Made by a program: the position numbers and the translations under genes. Below the pieces are notes generated by a model, which was not told where the DNA came from, did no database searches, and saw only the letters and a list, made by a program, of their open reading frames with translations. Source: Streptomyces sp. S.PB5 (lineage in GTDB: Bacteria > Actinomycetota > Actinomycetes > Streptomycetales > Streptomycetaceae). From it: 64,000 nucleotides of DNA. The DNA lies in assembly GCF_030403745.1 (NCBI RefSeq), contig NZ_JAQMWP010000028.1:1-64000 (forward strand), written 5' to 3'. Shown one piece after another: positions 32,387 through 39,501 of the stretch. Numbering within the stretch: position 1 is the first letter of the stretch; every line of letters starts with the position of its first letter.

Positions 32387-34572
32387 GGGGTGAGGGTACG
32401 GGGACCGCGCTTCACGAGCGTGCGAGCGAGATAGGGGTTCCTGATCCGGCCCAGGGGCATGCCTAGAGACGCCGTCGCCGCCCTCAAAGTCATCGAGTAG
32501 GAGTCGAGAGCCCTACGAACGTTGGGGGCGTCCAGGCTGGCGCCCGTCATCAGGCGGTCCAGATCGATGTACGCCGAGCGAACGATCTCGATCCAGCGGT
32601 AGACACCCCAGTCGCGCCGCCAGTCCTTGGTGTACTCGGGGTCCAGACGGAGAGCCCAGCGGTGGAACATGCGGTCGCGGATCTCCGGCCGGGTAGGTGT
32701 GAGATGCATGTGCCGGACCAGGTCGTACAGCGGGTCGCCGACGACAGCCATCTCCCAGTCGATGATGGTCAGGGCCTGCTTGTCCGGGCGGCGCACCAGG
32801 TTCCACGGGTTGAGGTCGCCGTGCAGCAGGGCCGGTTTGCGGTGACCCACCTGGTGCCGAGCAAGGATCTGCCGGAGCCGCTCGGCATCCGGTAGTCCGA
32901 CGAGCCGGGCGAGCTGCTGGGACTCCTTTGGCAACTCGCTTACCAGAAGCACCAGTTGTTCACTCAGCGTGGCATAGAAGGACCCCTCCTCCGCAGCCGG
33001 GTCCAGCTCGTCGTAGTCCACCTGTGTCAGGGCGCGCAGCTGGTCGACGAGCGCATTCGCCTCGTGCGGCAGCAGGCCCTGCACGGGGTGGCTGGGCGGC
33101 TCGTCCGGGTCGGGCGACCCCTCGTAGGTGTGAATGGCGAACGGCTCACCCTGATAGCTCGTGCCCAGGGCCAGGAACCGAGGCACCGCCACAACCACCT
33201 GCGACTGTTCGATGGTGCGCAGCACGGCGTGCTCACTGAGGAATCCGCGCTCACGTCGGTCGACGTTCGGCACCTTGCGCCGCACCACCACGGGGAAGTC
33301 GACGCCAGGAACGTGGACGATGGTGTTCAGGTGGCCTGTGCCCTTGAGTACCCGGCTGGCCGGCGCCGCGCCTTCAGCGCGCAGCGCCTCGTTTACGGCC
33401 GCATGGGGAAAGTCGGGATGCTCCGGGAAGCGGGGATCCCGTGACCACTGGTCGATCTTGGCGATCAGGCCGCGACCGCCGTTCCTCGCCGCCAGCCACC
33501 TGAAGAGGATCCGCTCGATCTCCTGCTGGTCCGGAACACTGGCGAGTCCGAGCGGGCCCGCAGCCGTCGCAAGCGCACGGGCCACCTCCCGCGTGGCCTC
33601 GTCCAGGGTCTTCTGGTCAGGCGAGTTCTGCAGGGACTGCGCCGCCCGCATCACATCCGGGTAGACCGACTGCGCCCGCTCGAAAGCGATGTAGTGCGGC
33701 AGGTCCGTAGTCAGGCCGGACACCGCCGCCGGGCGAACCTGGCGCATGGCGGATGCCCAGGCGTCGATGACCTCGTCCCATTGGTAGGACGGGTATTGCA
33801 TGCGCACCAGGTGAGTGGCGAGATCGTGCAGAGGATCGCCGTACGTCGCCAGTTCCCAGTCGACGCAGATGAGTGGCGGATCACCGGCGTACGACATGAT
33901 CAGGTTGTCGCGATGCAGATCGGCGTGGAGCAGACTGAACGGCCGACGGGACATGGGTGGCACCCGCTCCGCCAGTCGCAGCAGGGCATCCTCCGGAATG
34001 CCCAGAGCAGCGAACAGGCCGCCGAAGGCAGCCCAATTGGGCTGCCGGATCTGTCGGTCCGCCATCATCGCGAGCGTTCGCAGGAACCCCTGGCTGTCCG
34101 TGTGATTGCCGGGCCAGTCTGACGGCAGGTCCGGCAACGCCCCCCTGCGCACCTGGGTCATCTGGGCGAGCAGGCCCGCCAGCGCACGAACGATCATGGT
34201 GTCGACGGGCTTACCGTTACTGCACACCTTGGAGAGGGGCACACCCTCCACGTAGCTGTGGATCGCGAAAGTGTCGCCCTTATACAGGCACTGCGGGACG
34301 TGGGGAAGTACACCCTGGATGGTATGGAGGATCTCCGCCTCGTCCGCCCAGGTCCGGATCACCACCGGCAGCGCCTCGGTACGCCGGACTCGAACGGTCA
34401 CTTGGGTCCCGGCATCGCGCCCGACCAACCGGGCCACCTGGTCCGGCAGCGGCAGTACGAAGTTCTTGTTGTGATGGCCGCTGGCCGCCTGCCCCTCCTC
34501 CTCAGCCAGGCTCACGAACGCCCCGACCGTGCGCTCCCCGAGAGAGGTACTTGGGAGAGGCGGTGCGCCCAC
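32383..34572 (-). CDS. tandem duplicated aminoglycoside-phosphotransferase-fold protein, 729 aa
   Basis: Two complete APH/choline-kinase-type kinase domains in one chain. The first (residues about 20-345) has a nucleotide-loop region GHHNKNFVLPL, catalytic HADLHRDNLIM and metal-binding DWELATYGDPL. The second (about 395-725) has GHLNTIVHVPG, HGDLNPWNLV and DWEMAVVGDPLYDLVRHM. Each half keeps the Brenner His-x-Asp and the DWE motif, so both may be active. Typical APH proteins are about 300 residues and single. GTG 34572 is chosen because GGAG lies 8 bases upstream; GTG 34581 is the alternative. Codon use is less GC-biased than in neighbours. It ends coupled to tetR. The substrate is unknown. 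Confidence 0.8.
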   Translation of the reverse strand: MGAPPLPSTSLGERTVGAFVSLAEEEGQAASGHHNKNFVLPLPDQVARLVGRDAGTQVTVRVRRTEALPVVIRTWADEAEILHTIQGVLPHVPQCLYKGDTFAIHSYVEGVPLSKVCSNGKPVDTMIVRALAGLLAQMTQVRRGALPDLPSDWPGNHTDSQGFLRTLAMMADRQIRQPNWAAFGGLFAALGIPEDALLRLAERVPPMSRRPFSLLHADLHRDNLIMSYAGDPPLICVDWELATYGDPLHDLATHLVRMQYPSYQWDEVIDAWASAMRQVRPAAVSGLTTDLPHYIAFERAQSVYPDVMRAAQSLQNSPDQKTLDEATREVARALATAAGPLGLASVPDQQEIERILFRWLAARNGGRGLIAKIDQWSRDPRFPEHPDFPHAAVNEALRAEGAAPASRVLKGTGHLNTIVHVPGVDFPVVVRRKVPNVDRRERGFLSEHAVLRTIEQSQVVVAVPRFLALGTSYQGEPFAIHTYEGSPDPDEPPSHPVQGLLPHEANALVDQLRALTQVDYDELDPAAEEGSFYATLSEQLVLLVSELPKESQQLARLVGLPDAERLRQILARHQVGHRKPALLHGDLNPWNLVRRPDKQALTIIDWEMAVVGDPLYDLVRHMHLTPTRPEIRDRMFHRWALRLDPEYTKDWRRDWGVYRWIEIVRSAYIDLDRLMTGASLDAPNVRRALDSYSMTLRAATASLGMPLGRIRNPYLARTLVKRGPRTLTP

Positions 34573-34814
34573 GGGCCACACTCCGGATCATTCGCGCGAG
34601 AGACGACGGGCACGGCAACACTAATTGCCAGTTCTAACAGGCACGACCAGAGCCCGGCTGGAGTAGCCATAACGAGTGGTTTTGCCACGTTTACGTTCGT
34701 CGGGTCGTGCGAGATTGGCTCTTTGCCACGTCCATACGCGCGGAACAGAGCGATTGCTCAGCGGTGCGGGAATGTTAGCGCACCGAACCATGCGTCTCGG
34801 TCACCGTTCGGGCT
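34573..34814. promoter_or_regulatory. lower-GC intergenic region with a 10-bp direct repeat
   Basis: TTTGCCACGT occurs at 34,681-34,690 and again at 34,722-34,731, 41 bases (about four helical turns) apart, 110-160 bases ahead of the double phosphotransferase gene and just past the end of the GntR gene. Candidate binding sites; no gene here. Confidence 0.4.
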
Positions 34815-35720
34815 CTATTCGGAGAGATTGGTCCAGACCGAGTTGAACCAGGCCTGCATGCTGCCCACGAAGACGGACCCCGGTGAGTACGCGTCCTCGT
34901 CCTTCACATGGTGTGTCATCGTCGCACTGACCCCCAGGACGTCCAGCGCGGTGACCACCTCGCCGTCAGCCAACTCGATCTGACGCTCAATCACGTTGTA
35001 CATGCCGTGGAGCGCTTCGACGCCGTTCATGAGGTAGAGCTTGAACGGGGGGACCATTGGAGTGTGCCGGATCTCGAGATCAACGATTGGCACCAGTCCC
35101 TGGGTCCGTAGATCATTGAACGACCCGCGCAGCGAAGCGGTATGCCGACGACTCATGGCCCGCAGCCGCTCCTGCAGACGCTGATCTTCCTTGTCACCCT
35201 TCACCCTCGGGTACGGCAGCGGCACCCCGGCGTCTGGCAGCAGCAGCCGCAGAGCGATGCGTTCCGGGGTGATCTCACGGGCATAGATGCGCTCCACCTG
35301 GAAATACAGGTGCGCTTGAAGCGATTCCGACGTCAACGTGTAGACGTCCATGGTGACTTCGCGCGCCTCGAAGGCCGAACTGATGACACGTCGCAGGTCA
35401 ACTCCGCGTCGCAACCCGGCCACCGTTGGCGCCGACGACTGAACAGGCGGGACCTTGAGCACCCGGGAGCCACTCCCCTGACGCGAAAGGATCAGCTCCT
35501 CCTCGGCCAGGTCCCGCAGCGCTCGCTGAATGGTGTCCCGCGAGACTCCGAACTCCGTAACGAGCTCCCGTTGCGGCGGCAGGTAGGACGACAACGGATA
35601 CGTCCCATCGGCGATCCGGGTGCGCAGCGCCTGGGCCACCCGCTGGAACTCCTTGGCACCGCTGCCACTGCTCTCCCGCGCGTCCACCCTTTGACCGTAC
35701 CGCCTGCCGTCCACTGGCAA
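34815..35720 (-). CDS. DevA-like GntR regulator (third paralogue), 301 aa
   Basis: GntR winged HTH at residues about 25-95 (KEFQRVAQALRTRIADGTYPLSSYLPPQRELVTEFGVSRDTIQRALRDLAEEELILSRQGSG). The C-terminal effector domain shares its layout with devA and devE in this window: RIALRLLLPDAGVPLPYP, VDLEIRHTP.VPPFKLYLMNGVEALHGMYNVIER and a closing FV.SMQAWFNSVWTNLSE. TTG 35720 has GGAG six bases upstream; GTG 35714 is the alternative. It faces a 60-residue membrane protein gene across a dyad-rich promoter, exactly as devA and devE do. It is the most diverged copy, and its DNA site is likely different. Confidence 0.85.
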   Translation of the reverse strand: MPVDGRRYGQRVDARESSGSGAKEFQRVAQALRTRIADGTYPLSSYLPPQRELVTEFGVSRDTIQRALRDLAEEELILSRQGSGSRVLKVPPVQSSAPTVAGLRRGVDLRRVISSAFEAREVTMDVYTLTSESLQAHLYFQVERIYAREITPERIALRLLLPDAGVPLPYPRVKGDKEDQRLQERLRAMSRRHTASLRGSFNDLRTQGLVPIVDLEIRHTPMVPPFKLYLMNGVEALHGMYNVIERQIELADGEVVTALDVLGVSATMTHHVKDEDAYSPGSVFVGSMQAWFNSVWTNLSE

Positions 35721-35745
35721 ACCAATCTCCAGCCAATCCTGTCAC

Positions 35746-35824
35746 CTGACTGGCCAGTTGGTTAAGGGATCAGTCAGACCGGGCAAGCCACCCACAAGTA
35801 ACTAGCCCAATTGGGCGGGTAGTT
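35746..35824. promoter_or_regulatory. dyads between GntR copy 1 and its membrane microprotein gene
   Basis: Three nested symmetries: CTGACTG (35,746-35,752) with CAGTCAG (35,771-35,777); the perfect palindrome ACTGGCCAGT (35,749-35,758); and CCCAATTGGG (35,806-35,815) flanked by AACTA (35,800-35,804) and TAGTT (35,820-35,824). The CCAA/TTGG and AACT/AGTT elements echo the devA and devE intergenic regions. Confidence 0.55.
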
Positions 35825-35859
35825 GAGAGCTTCTCCGTAGGCGGTAGATGGGGGCGGTC

Positions 35860-36042
35860 ATGGTCGTGGTTCAACTGCTGGTCACAGTTCTCCTCCCGAG
35901 TCTGGACCAGTTATTCCAGTCGAGGTTCGGAGCACTCGGCGTGCTGTGCCTCTTCCTCCTGGGGGTAGGCCTCAGGGCACGCAACACGGCATGTCTGTCC
36001 GCAGGCGCCGTGGTCTTCGCCCTGCTGATGTTGCAGGCCTGA
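35860..36042 (+). CDS. two-helix membrane microprotein, copy 1 (60 aa)
   Basis: Reads MVVVQLLVTVLLPSLDQLF, then QSRFGALGVLCLFLLGVGLR, then ARNTACLSAGAVVFALLMLQA. Two hydrophobic helices are joined by a short charged loop containing the family core (D/E)QxxQ..(F/W/Y)G..G and GxG(I/L)(R/K)A(K/R). ATG 35860 is preferred over ATG 35848 because GGGGG sits at the right distance, as in copies 2 and 3, and the N-termini then align. Divergent from GntR copy 1 and convergent with devB, whose stop is 6 bases away. No described function known to me. Confidence 0.7.
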   Translation: MVVVQLLVTVLLPSLDQLFQSRFGALGVLCLFLLGVGLRARNTACLSAGAVVFALLMLQA

Positions 36043-36048
36043 GCCCCG

Positions 36049-36786
36049 TCAGTAGCCGCTCAGCAGCACGGTCCGCACGTCGTCCAGTGAGTTCACCACC
36101 ACTTCGGCGCCCGCGTCCCGCAACAGCTTCTCCTTGCGCGCGTTACGCGCGTAGCCGAGGAACGGAACCCCCGCGCTCCGGGCGGCCTCATAGTCGGTAT
36201 CGCTGTCGCCGATCATCAAGGCGGACGAAGGGGCCGCGCCCATCGCGTTCAGGGCGCGGTTCAGGCAGTGGGGGTCGGGCTTGAGGCGGTGGAGATCCTG
36301 GGTGCGGCCGTAGATATGGGGGGTGAAGCAGGATGTCAGACCCCGGGAGGAAAGGTATCTGCGGACGACCCGGGGAGAGTTGTTCGTCGCGATCGCCAGC
36401 CGCGAACCGACCGCCGTCCAGGTGCGTATGAGCGGGTCCGCGTACGCCGTCGGCATCGCCGAGGACGCAGCGTGGAGTTCCTCCTGGGTGAGACGTTCCT
36501 CCAGCTCCGCGACGAGGTCGCTGCCGGGGTGGCGGAGATCGACGGCGCGCAGGACGACGTGGGGGTCGAGGGACTCCCGTTCGTCCTCCGTCACCAGGCC
36601 GTGCAGGCCCCGGCTCTCCAGCCACTCGACCAGTTCCCTCGCCACGCGTTCCGCCGAGTGCCCGGCGAACAGGCGGCAGATCGGCCCGTCGAAGTCCCAC
36701 AGGACGACTCGGGCGCGGCTGATCAGTTCGCTGAGTTCCTCGAGTTCTGCTGTCACCGCTTCAGTCTGCGTCGTATCAGAGGTCAC
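36049..36786 (-). CDS. devB: HAD-superfamily phosphatase DevB
   Basis: A HAD hydrolase of 245 residues with motif I VVLWDFDGPICRLF, an alpha-helical cap (residues about 40-125), motif II RLAIATNNSP, the motif III lysine in HRLKPDPHCLNRAL, and motif IV MIGDSDTDYEAARSAGVPFLGY. GTG 36786 shares its G with the TAG stop of devA (TAGTG), giving strict translational coupling. In S. coelicolor devA and devB are known to be co-transcribed and needed for aerial development, which agrees with this layout. The substrate is unknown. Confidence 0.85.
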   Translation of the reverse strand: MTSDTTQTEAVTAELEELSELISRARVVLWDFDGPICRLFAGHSAERVARELVEWLESRGLHGLVTEDERESLDPHVVLRAVDLRHPGSDLVAELEERLTQEELHAASSAMPTAYADPLIRTWTAVGSRLAIATNNSPRVVRRYLSSRGLTSCFTPHIYGRTQDLHRLKPDPHCLNRALNAMGAAPSSALMIGDSDTDYEAARSAGVPFLGYARNARKEKLLRDAGAEVVVNSLDDVRTVLLSGY

Positions 36787-37751
36787 TAGGAGAGTGTCAG
36801 GTCCGTCGTGATGGTTTCCCAGAGGGCGTCGAACCACTTCTGGGATTCCTCGACGAAGGCCTCGTCGCGCTGGCTGGCCGTCTTGACGAAGGAGAAGAGG
36901 ACGGACTGGGAGCCGAGGGCGTCGTACATCTCCAGGGTCTGGCTCTCGTACTCCTCCTCGCGCTTCTCGAGCATGTAGTAGCCGAGGAGCACTTCCTCCC
37001 CGTTGAGCAGGTACATCTTCACGGGTGGGGTGAAGGGGAGGGCGCGGAAGGTGACGCGGACGTCGATGCCGTGGGTGCCGCGGACGGCGTTGAGGTTGTA
37101 CTTCAGTACGTGGGCCTGGGCGTTGCGCATCTCCAGCCAGCGCTGGTGGACCGGGTCCGCCTCGCCGCCGCCGTCGACCAGGACGGGGAAGGCCAGGTTG
37201 ATGTCCCGGCCCGGAAGCAGGACGCGGAAGTCGATCGATTCGGGGCGCAGCCTGCCCTCGTGGATGCGGCGCAGGGAGTCGCCGAGTGCCACCATCAGCG
37301 TCTCGGAGGTGTGGCAGACCACGTCCACGCGTACGTGCTCCGCCGCGAAGGCCTCCGCCATCCGCGGTGCCAACCCCACCATCGTCGGCTGCGGAGCCCC
37401 CCGCACCGGCGCCGGCTCCGCGATCCGCGGTGGGCTCCCCTTGCTCACGTTACTGAGCAGACCGTCCTCCTGCAGTGCCCGCAGGGCCTGGCGGACGGTG
37501 CCGCGTTCCACGCCGAACTCCTCCGCCAGCTCGGCCTGGGTGGGCAGGCGGTCTCCCGCCTTGAGGTCTCCGACGCGGATGCGTTCCCGCAGGATCTCGG
37601 CGATCTCCTGGGGCGAGAGCTTTCTGCTGCCGTTCACTGCCACGTTCTCCGCCAAGTTCTCCACCACGGTCTTCGCCACGGTCTTCGCCAGGTTCTCCGC
37701 CACGGTCTTCGTTACCTTCCCCTGGTCACGACCAAACGCTACAACTCCCAT
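36786..37751 (-). CDS. devA: developmental GntR regulator DevA
   Basis: The winged HTH occupies residues about 48-115 (LSPQEIAEILRERIRVGDLKAGDRLPTQAELAEEFGVERGTVRQALRALQEDGLLSNVSKGSPP). The C-terminal effector domain runs to residue 321 and ends FVEESQKWFDALWETITTDLTLS. The N-terminus carries a repetitive arm (KTVAENLAKTVAKTVVENLAENVAV) encoded by direct repeats of about 12 bases. ATG 37751 lies inside a perfect palindrome (37,741-37,769), pointing to autoregulation; a GTG just before NGSRKLSPQE would remove the arm. Identification as devA rests on coupling to devB and on the neighbouring paralogue. Confidence 0.82.
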   Translation of the reverse strand: MGVVAFGRDQGKVTKTVAENLAKTVAKTVVENLAENVAVNGSRKLSPQEIAEILRERIRVGDLKAGDRLPTQAELAEEFGVERGTVRQALRALQEDGLLSNVSKGSPPRIAEPAPVRGAPQPTMVGLAPRMAEAFAAEHVRVDVVCHTSETLMVALGDSLRRIHEGRLRPESIDFRVLLPGRDINLAFPVLVDGGGEADPVHQRWLEMRNAQAHVLKYNLNAVRGTHGIDVRVTFRALPFTPPVKMYLLNGEEVLLGYYMLEKREEEYESQTLEMYDALGSQSVLFSFVKTASQRDEAFVEESQKWFDALWETITTDLTLS

Positions 37752-37837
37752 CCATCTATCGGGAGTTGTTTGTAAGTTGTTTCCGAGCATGGACCAAGTG
37801 GGTACAACTCAAGCAGAGTTGGTTGCCAACTTGGTCC
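37741..37837. promoter_or_regulatory. two operators between devA and its microprotein gene
   Basis: Site 1: ACAACTCCC (37,741-37,749) and GGGAGTTGT (37,761-37,769), a perfect dyad over the devA start. Site 2: outer arms GGACCAAGT (37,791-37,799) and ACTTGGTCC (37,829-37,837) enclose an inner dyad CAACTC (37,805-37,810) / GAGTTG (37,816-37,821). Site 1 has a counterpart before devE (39,082-39,108); site 2 has a near-identical counterpart at 41,057-41,101. Confidence 0.75.
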
Positions 37838-37939
37838 AGTTGGCGGAAGTTTTGCCTCCTCATCGCCCAGCACCAGAGCCCGACCCCCAGCGTCCGACCG
37901 CCCCGGGCGCCCGCCTCAAGTCTCAAGGGGGAACCACCA

Positions 37940-38128
37940 ATGCCTGCTCTCTACCTCCTCTCCGCCATCTTCGTCGTCGGCGTCGAGCAGACCCTCCAGT
38001 GGAAGTACGGCGCCGCCGGCATCCTCGGTCTGCTGCTGCTCAGCATCGGCATCAGGGCCAAGAGCCCGGCGATGAGCTCCGTCGGGGCCGTGATGCTGGC
38101 CCTCCTCGTCGCGGGGCCCGCCCTATGA
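37940..38128 (+). CDS. two-helix membrane microprotein, copy 2 (62 aa), partner of devA
   Basis: Reads MPALYLLSAIFVVGVEQTLQ, WKYGAAGILGLLLLSIGIRA, KSPAMSSVGAVMLALLVAGP, AL. It has two hydrophobic helices with the family core EQTLQWKYG..GI and GIRAKS between them. AAGGGGGAA sits just before ATG 37940. Divergent from devA across about 190 bases that contain two operators. Compared with copy 3, most loop residues are identical or conservative (EQ..QWK.G..GI......L..GI.AKS), so selection on the protein is likely. Convergent with devE 39 bases away. Confidence 0.8.
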   Translation: MPALYLLSAIFVVGVEQTLQWKYGAAGILGLLLLSIGIRAKSPAMSSVGAVMLALLVAGPAL

Positions 38129-38152
38129 GGAAACGGCGTCGCCCGGATCCGC

Positions 38153-38211
38153 CACTGTGGGAGACCTTCAGATCGTGAGCGTCAGCTCCGAACTGATCGT
38201 CTCCCACAGTG
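38153..38211. repeat. 13-bp inverted repeat spanning the devE stop
   Basis: CACTGTGGGAGAC (38,153-38,165) and GTCTCCCACAGTG (38,199-38,211) enclose 33 bases that include the devE stop. The right arm encodes the LWET part of devE's conserved C-terminus, and the left arm reads PLWET on the plus strand. It may be a two-way terminator or the relic of an inverted regulator copy. Confidence 0.7.
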
Positions 38212-39076
38212 CGTTGAACCACAGGTGGGACTGCTCGACAAAGGTCGTGTCCCGCAGCCCGGCGCCCTGGTCGAAGGCGAACAGCATCGACTGGGTGCCC
38301 TCGGCGTCGTACATCTGCAGGTACTCGTGGTCGATCTGCTCCTCGCGCTTGGTGAGGGTGTAGTACGCGAAGAGCGCCTCGGTGTTGTTGAGCAGGTACA
38401 GCTTCACGGGCGGGGTGAAGGGCAGGGCGCGGAAGGTGACCTGTACGTCGATGCCGTGCGTGGAGCGCAGTGCCTGCAGATTGTGGCGCAGTACGTGTCC
38501 CTGGGCGTTGCGCTGGGCCAGCCAGCGGCGTTGCAGCCGGCCGTCCATCGAGGGGTCGACCGGGGCCGGGAAGGCGAGGTCGATGTCCCGGCTCGGCAGC
38601 AGGATGCGTACGTCGATCTTGGCCGGTTTCAGCCGTCCGGCGTGAATCTGGCGCAGCGGTTCGCCGAGGGCGAGGTTGAAGGAGACCGAGGTCAGACAGA
38701 GGGCGTCGATCTCCACGTGCGGGGCCGCGAAAGCGGCGGCGATACGCGGGGCGAGGGCCACCATCGTGGGCAGCGGCGGGGCTCCGGGGCCGGTCAGCGC
38801 CCTGCCGAGGTCAGGGGCGACGGTGGCGGGGCTGCCCTTGGACACGTTGGTGAGCAGATGCTCGGACTGCAGGATGCGCAGGGCCTGCCGGACCGCCCCG
38901 CGCTCCACACCGAACTCGCTGGCCAGCCTGGCCTGAGTGGGCATGCGCTGACCCGGCCGCAGCTCACCGGACCGGATCCGGGAACGCAGCTCGTCGGCCA
39001 CCTCACGATGTGACGTGTGTGGCCGCTGTGACCTCTCCCGTCCATTGACGGAGGCGTGTTTCGGGTCCACAACCAA
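38168..39076 (-). CDS. devE: DevA paralogue DevE (GntR family), 302 aa
   Basis: HTH at residues about 22-90 (TSHREVADELRSRIRSGELRPGQRMPTQARLASEFGVERGAVRQALRILQSEHLLTNVSKGSP). The effector domain ends FVEQSHLWFNALWETISSELTLTI, close to devA throughout (RILLPSRDIDLAFPAPVD, NAQGHVLRHNLQALRSTHGIDVQVTFRALPFTPPVKLYLLN, YYTLTKREEQ). The frame starts at TTG 39076; GTG 39070 is a good alternative. No HAD gene follows, unlike devA. Published work on S. coelicolor describes devA and devE as paralogues with distinct developmental roles. A dyad related to the devA site 1 precedes it. Confidence 0.8.
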   Translation of the reverse strand: MVVDPKHASVNGRERSQRPHTSHREVADELRSRIRSGELRPGQRMPTQARLASEFGVERGAVRQALRILQSEHLLTNVSKGSPATVAPDLGRALTGPGAPPLPTMVALAPRIAAAFAAPHVEIDALCLTSVSFNLALGEPLRQIHAGRLKPAKIDVRILLPSRDIDLAFPAPVDPSMDGRLQRRWLAQRNAQGHVLRHNLQALRSTHGIDVQVTFRALPFTPPVKLYLLNNTEALFAYYTLTKREEQIDHEYLQMYDAEGTQSMLFAFDQGAGLRDTTFVEQSHLWFNALWETISSELTLTI

Positions 39077-39081
39077 ACACT

Positions 39082-39173
39082 ACAACTTCCCGCCATCTTT
39101 GGGCAGTTAAGGAGAAGGTGGTTATGAGACGTCTCCAAGCGGAGATAACTACGGTGAAGTTGGCCACCAACTT
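39082..39173. promoter_or_regulatory. two operator-like dyads between devE and its microprotein gene
   Basis: ACAACTTCCC (39,082-39,091) with GGGCAGTT (39,101-39,108) matches devA site 1 in sequence and in position relative to the regulator start. AAGTTGG-CCA-CCAACTT (39,157-39,173) is a perfect dyad built on the same CCAACTT/AAGTTGG half-sites. Confidence 0.65.
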
Positions 39174-39252
39174 GCAGAACATGGTCAAACTTCAAAGGGG
39201 TTGGTGCCACCAAGCCAAGTCATTCGTCTTGCTTCAACCAGGGGGGATCGTC

Positions 39253-39435
39253 ATGCCGCTCGCCATCGCCATCGCCGCCCTCGCCATCGGATTCGAGCAG
39301 CTCATCCAGTGGAAATGGGGGCCGATGGGCATCATCGCCTTCATCCTTCTCACCGTCGGCATCAAGGCAAAGAGCACCATGGTCGGCGGCATCGGAGCGG
39401 CGATCCTCGTGATGCTGCTCGCCCAGTCCGGCTGA
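39253..39435 (+). CDS. two-helix membrane microprotein, copy 3 (60 aa), partner of devE
   Basis: Reads MPLAIAIAALAIGFEQLIQW, KWGPMGIIAFILLTVGIKAK, STMVGGIGAAILVMLLAQSG. It has the same two-helix plan as copies 1 and 2, with EQLIQWKWG..GI and VGIKAKS in the loop. GGGGGGATC precedes ATG 39253. Divergent from devE. The end is followed by a 10-bp terminator stem. No enzymatic motif; a role as membrane-bound partner, sensor or signal for the adjacent regulator is inference from the repeated pairing. Confidence 0.8.
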   Translation: MPLAIAIAALAIGFEQLIQWKWGPMGIIAFILLTVGIKAKSTMVGGIGAAILVMLLAQSG

Positions 39436-39466
39436 CGGACCGCCCAAGTCCGTTCAGCCCAGCCGG

Positions 39467-39501
39467 CCGGGCTCTCTTCCGGAGGGGAGCCGAGAGCCCG
39501 G
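39467..39501 (+). terminator. terminator of microprotein gene 3
   Basis: CCGGGCTCTC (39,467-39,476) pairs with GAGAGCCCGG (39,492-39,501), 31 bases after the stop. Confidence 0.75.
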
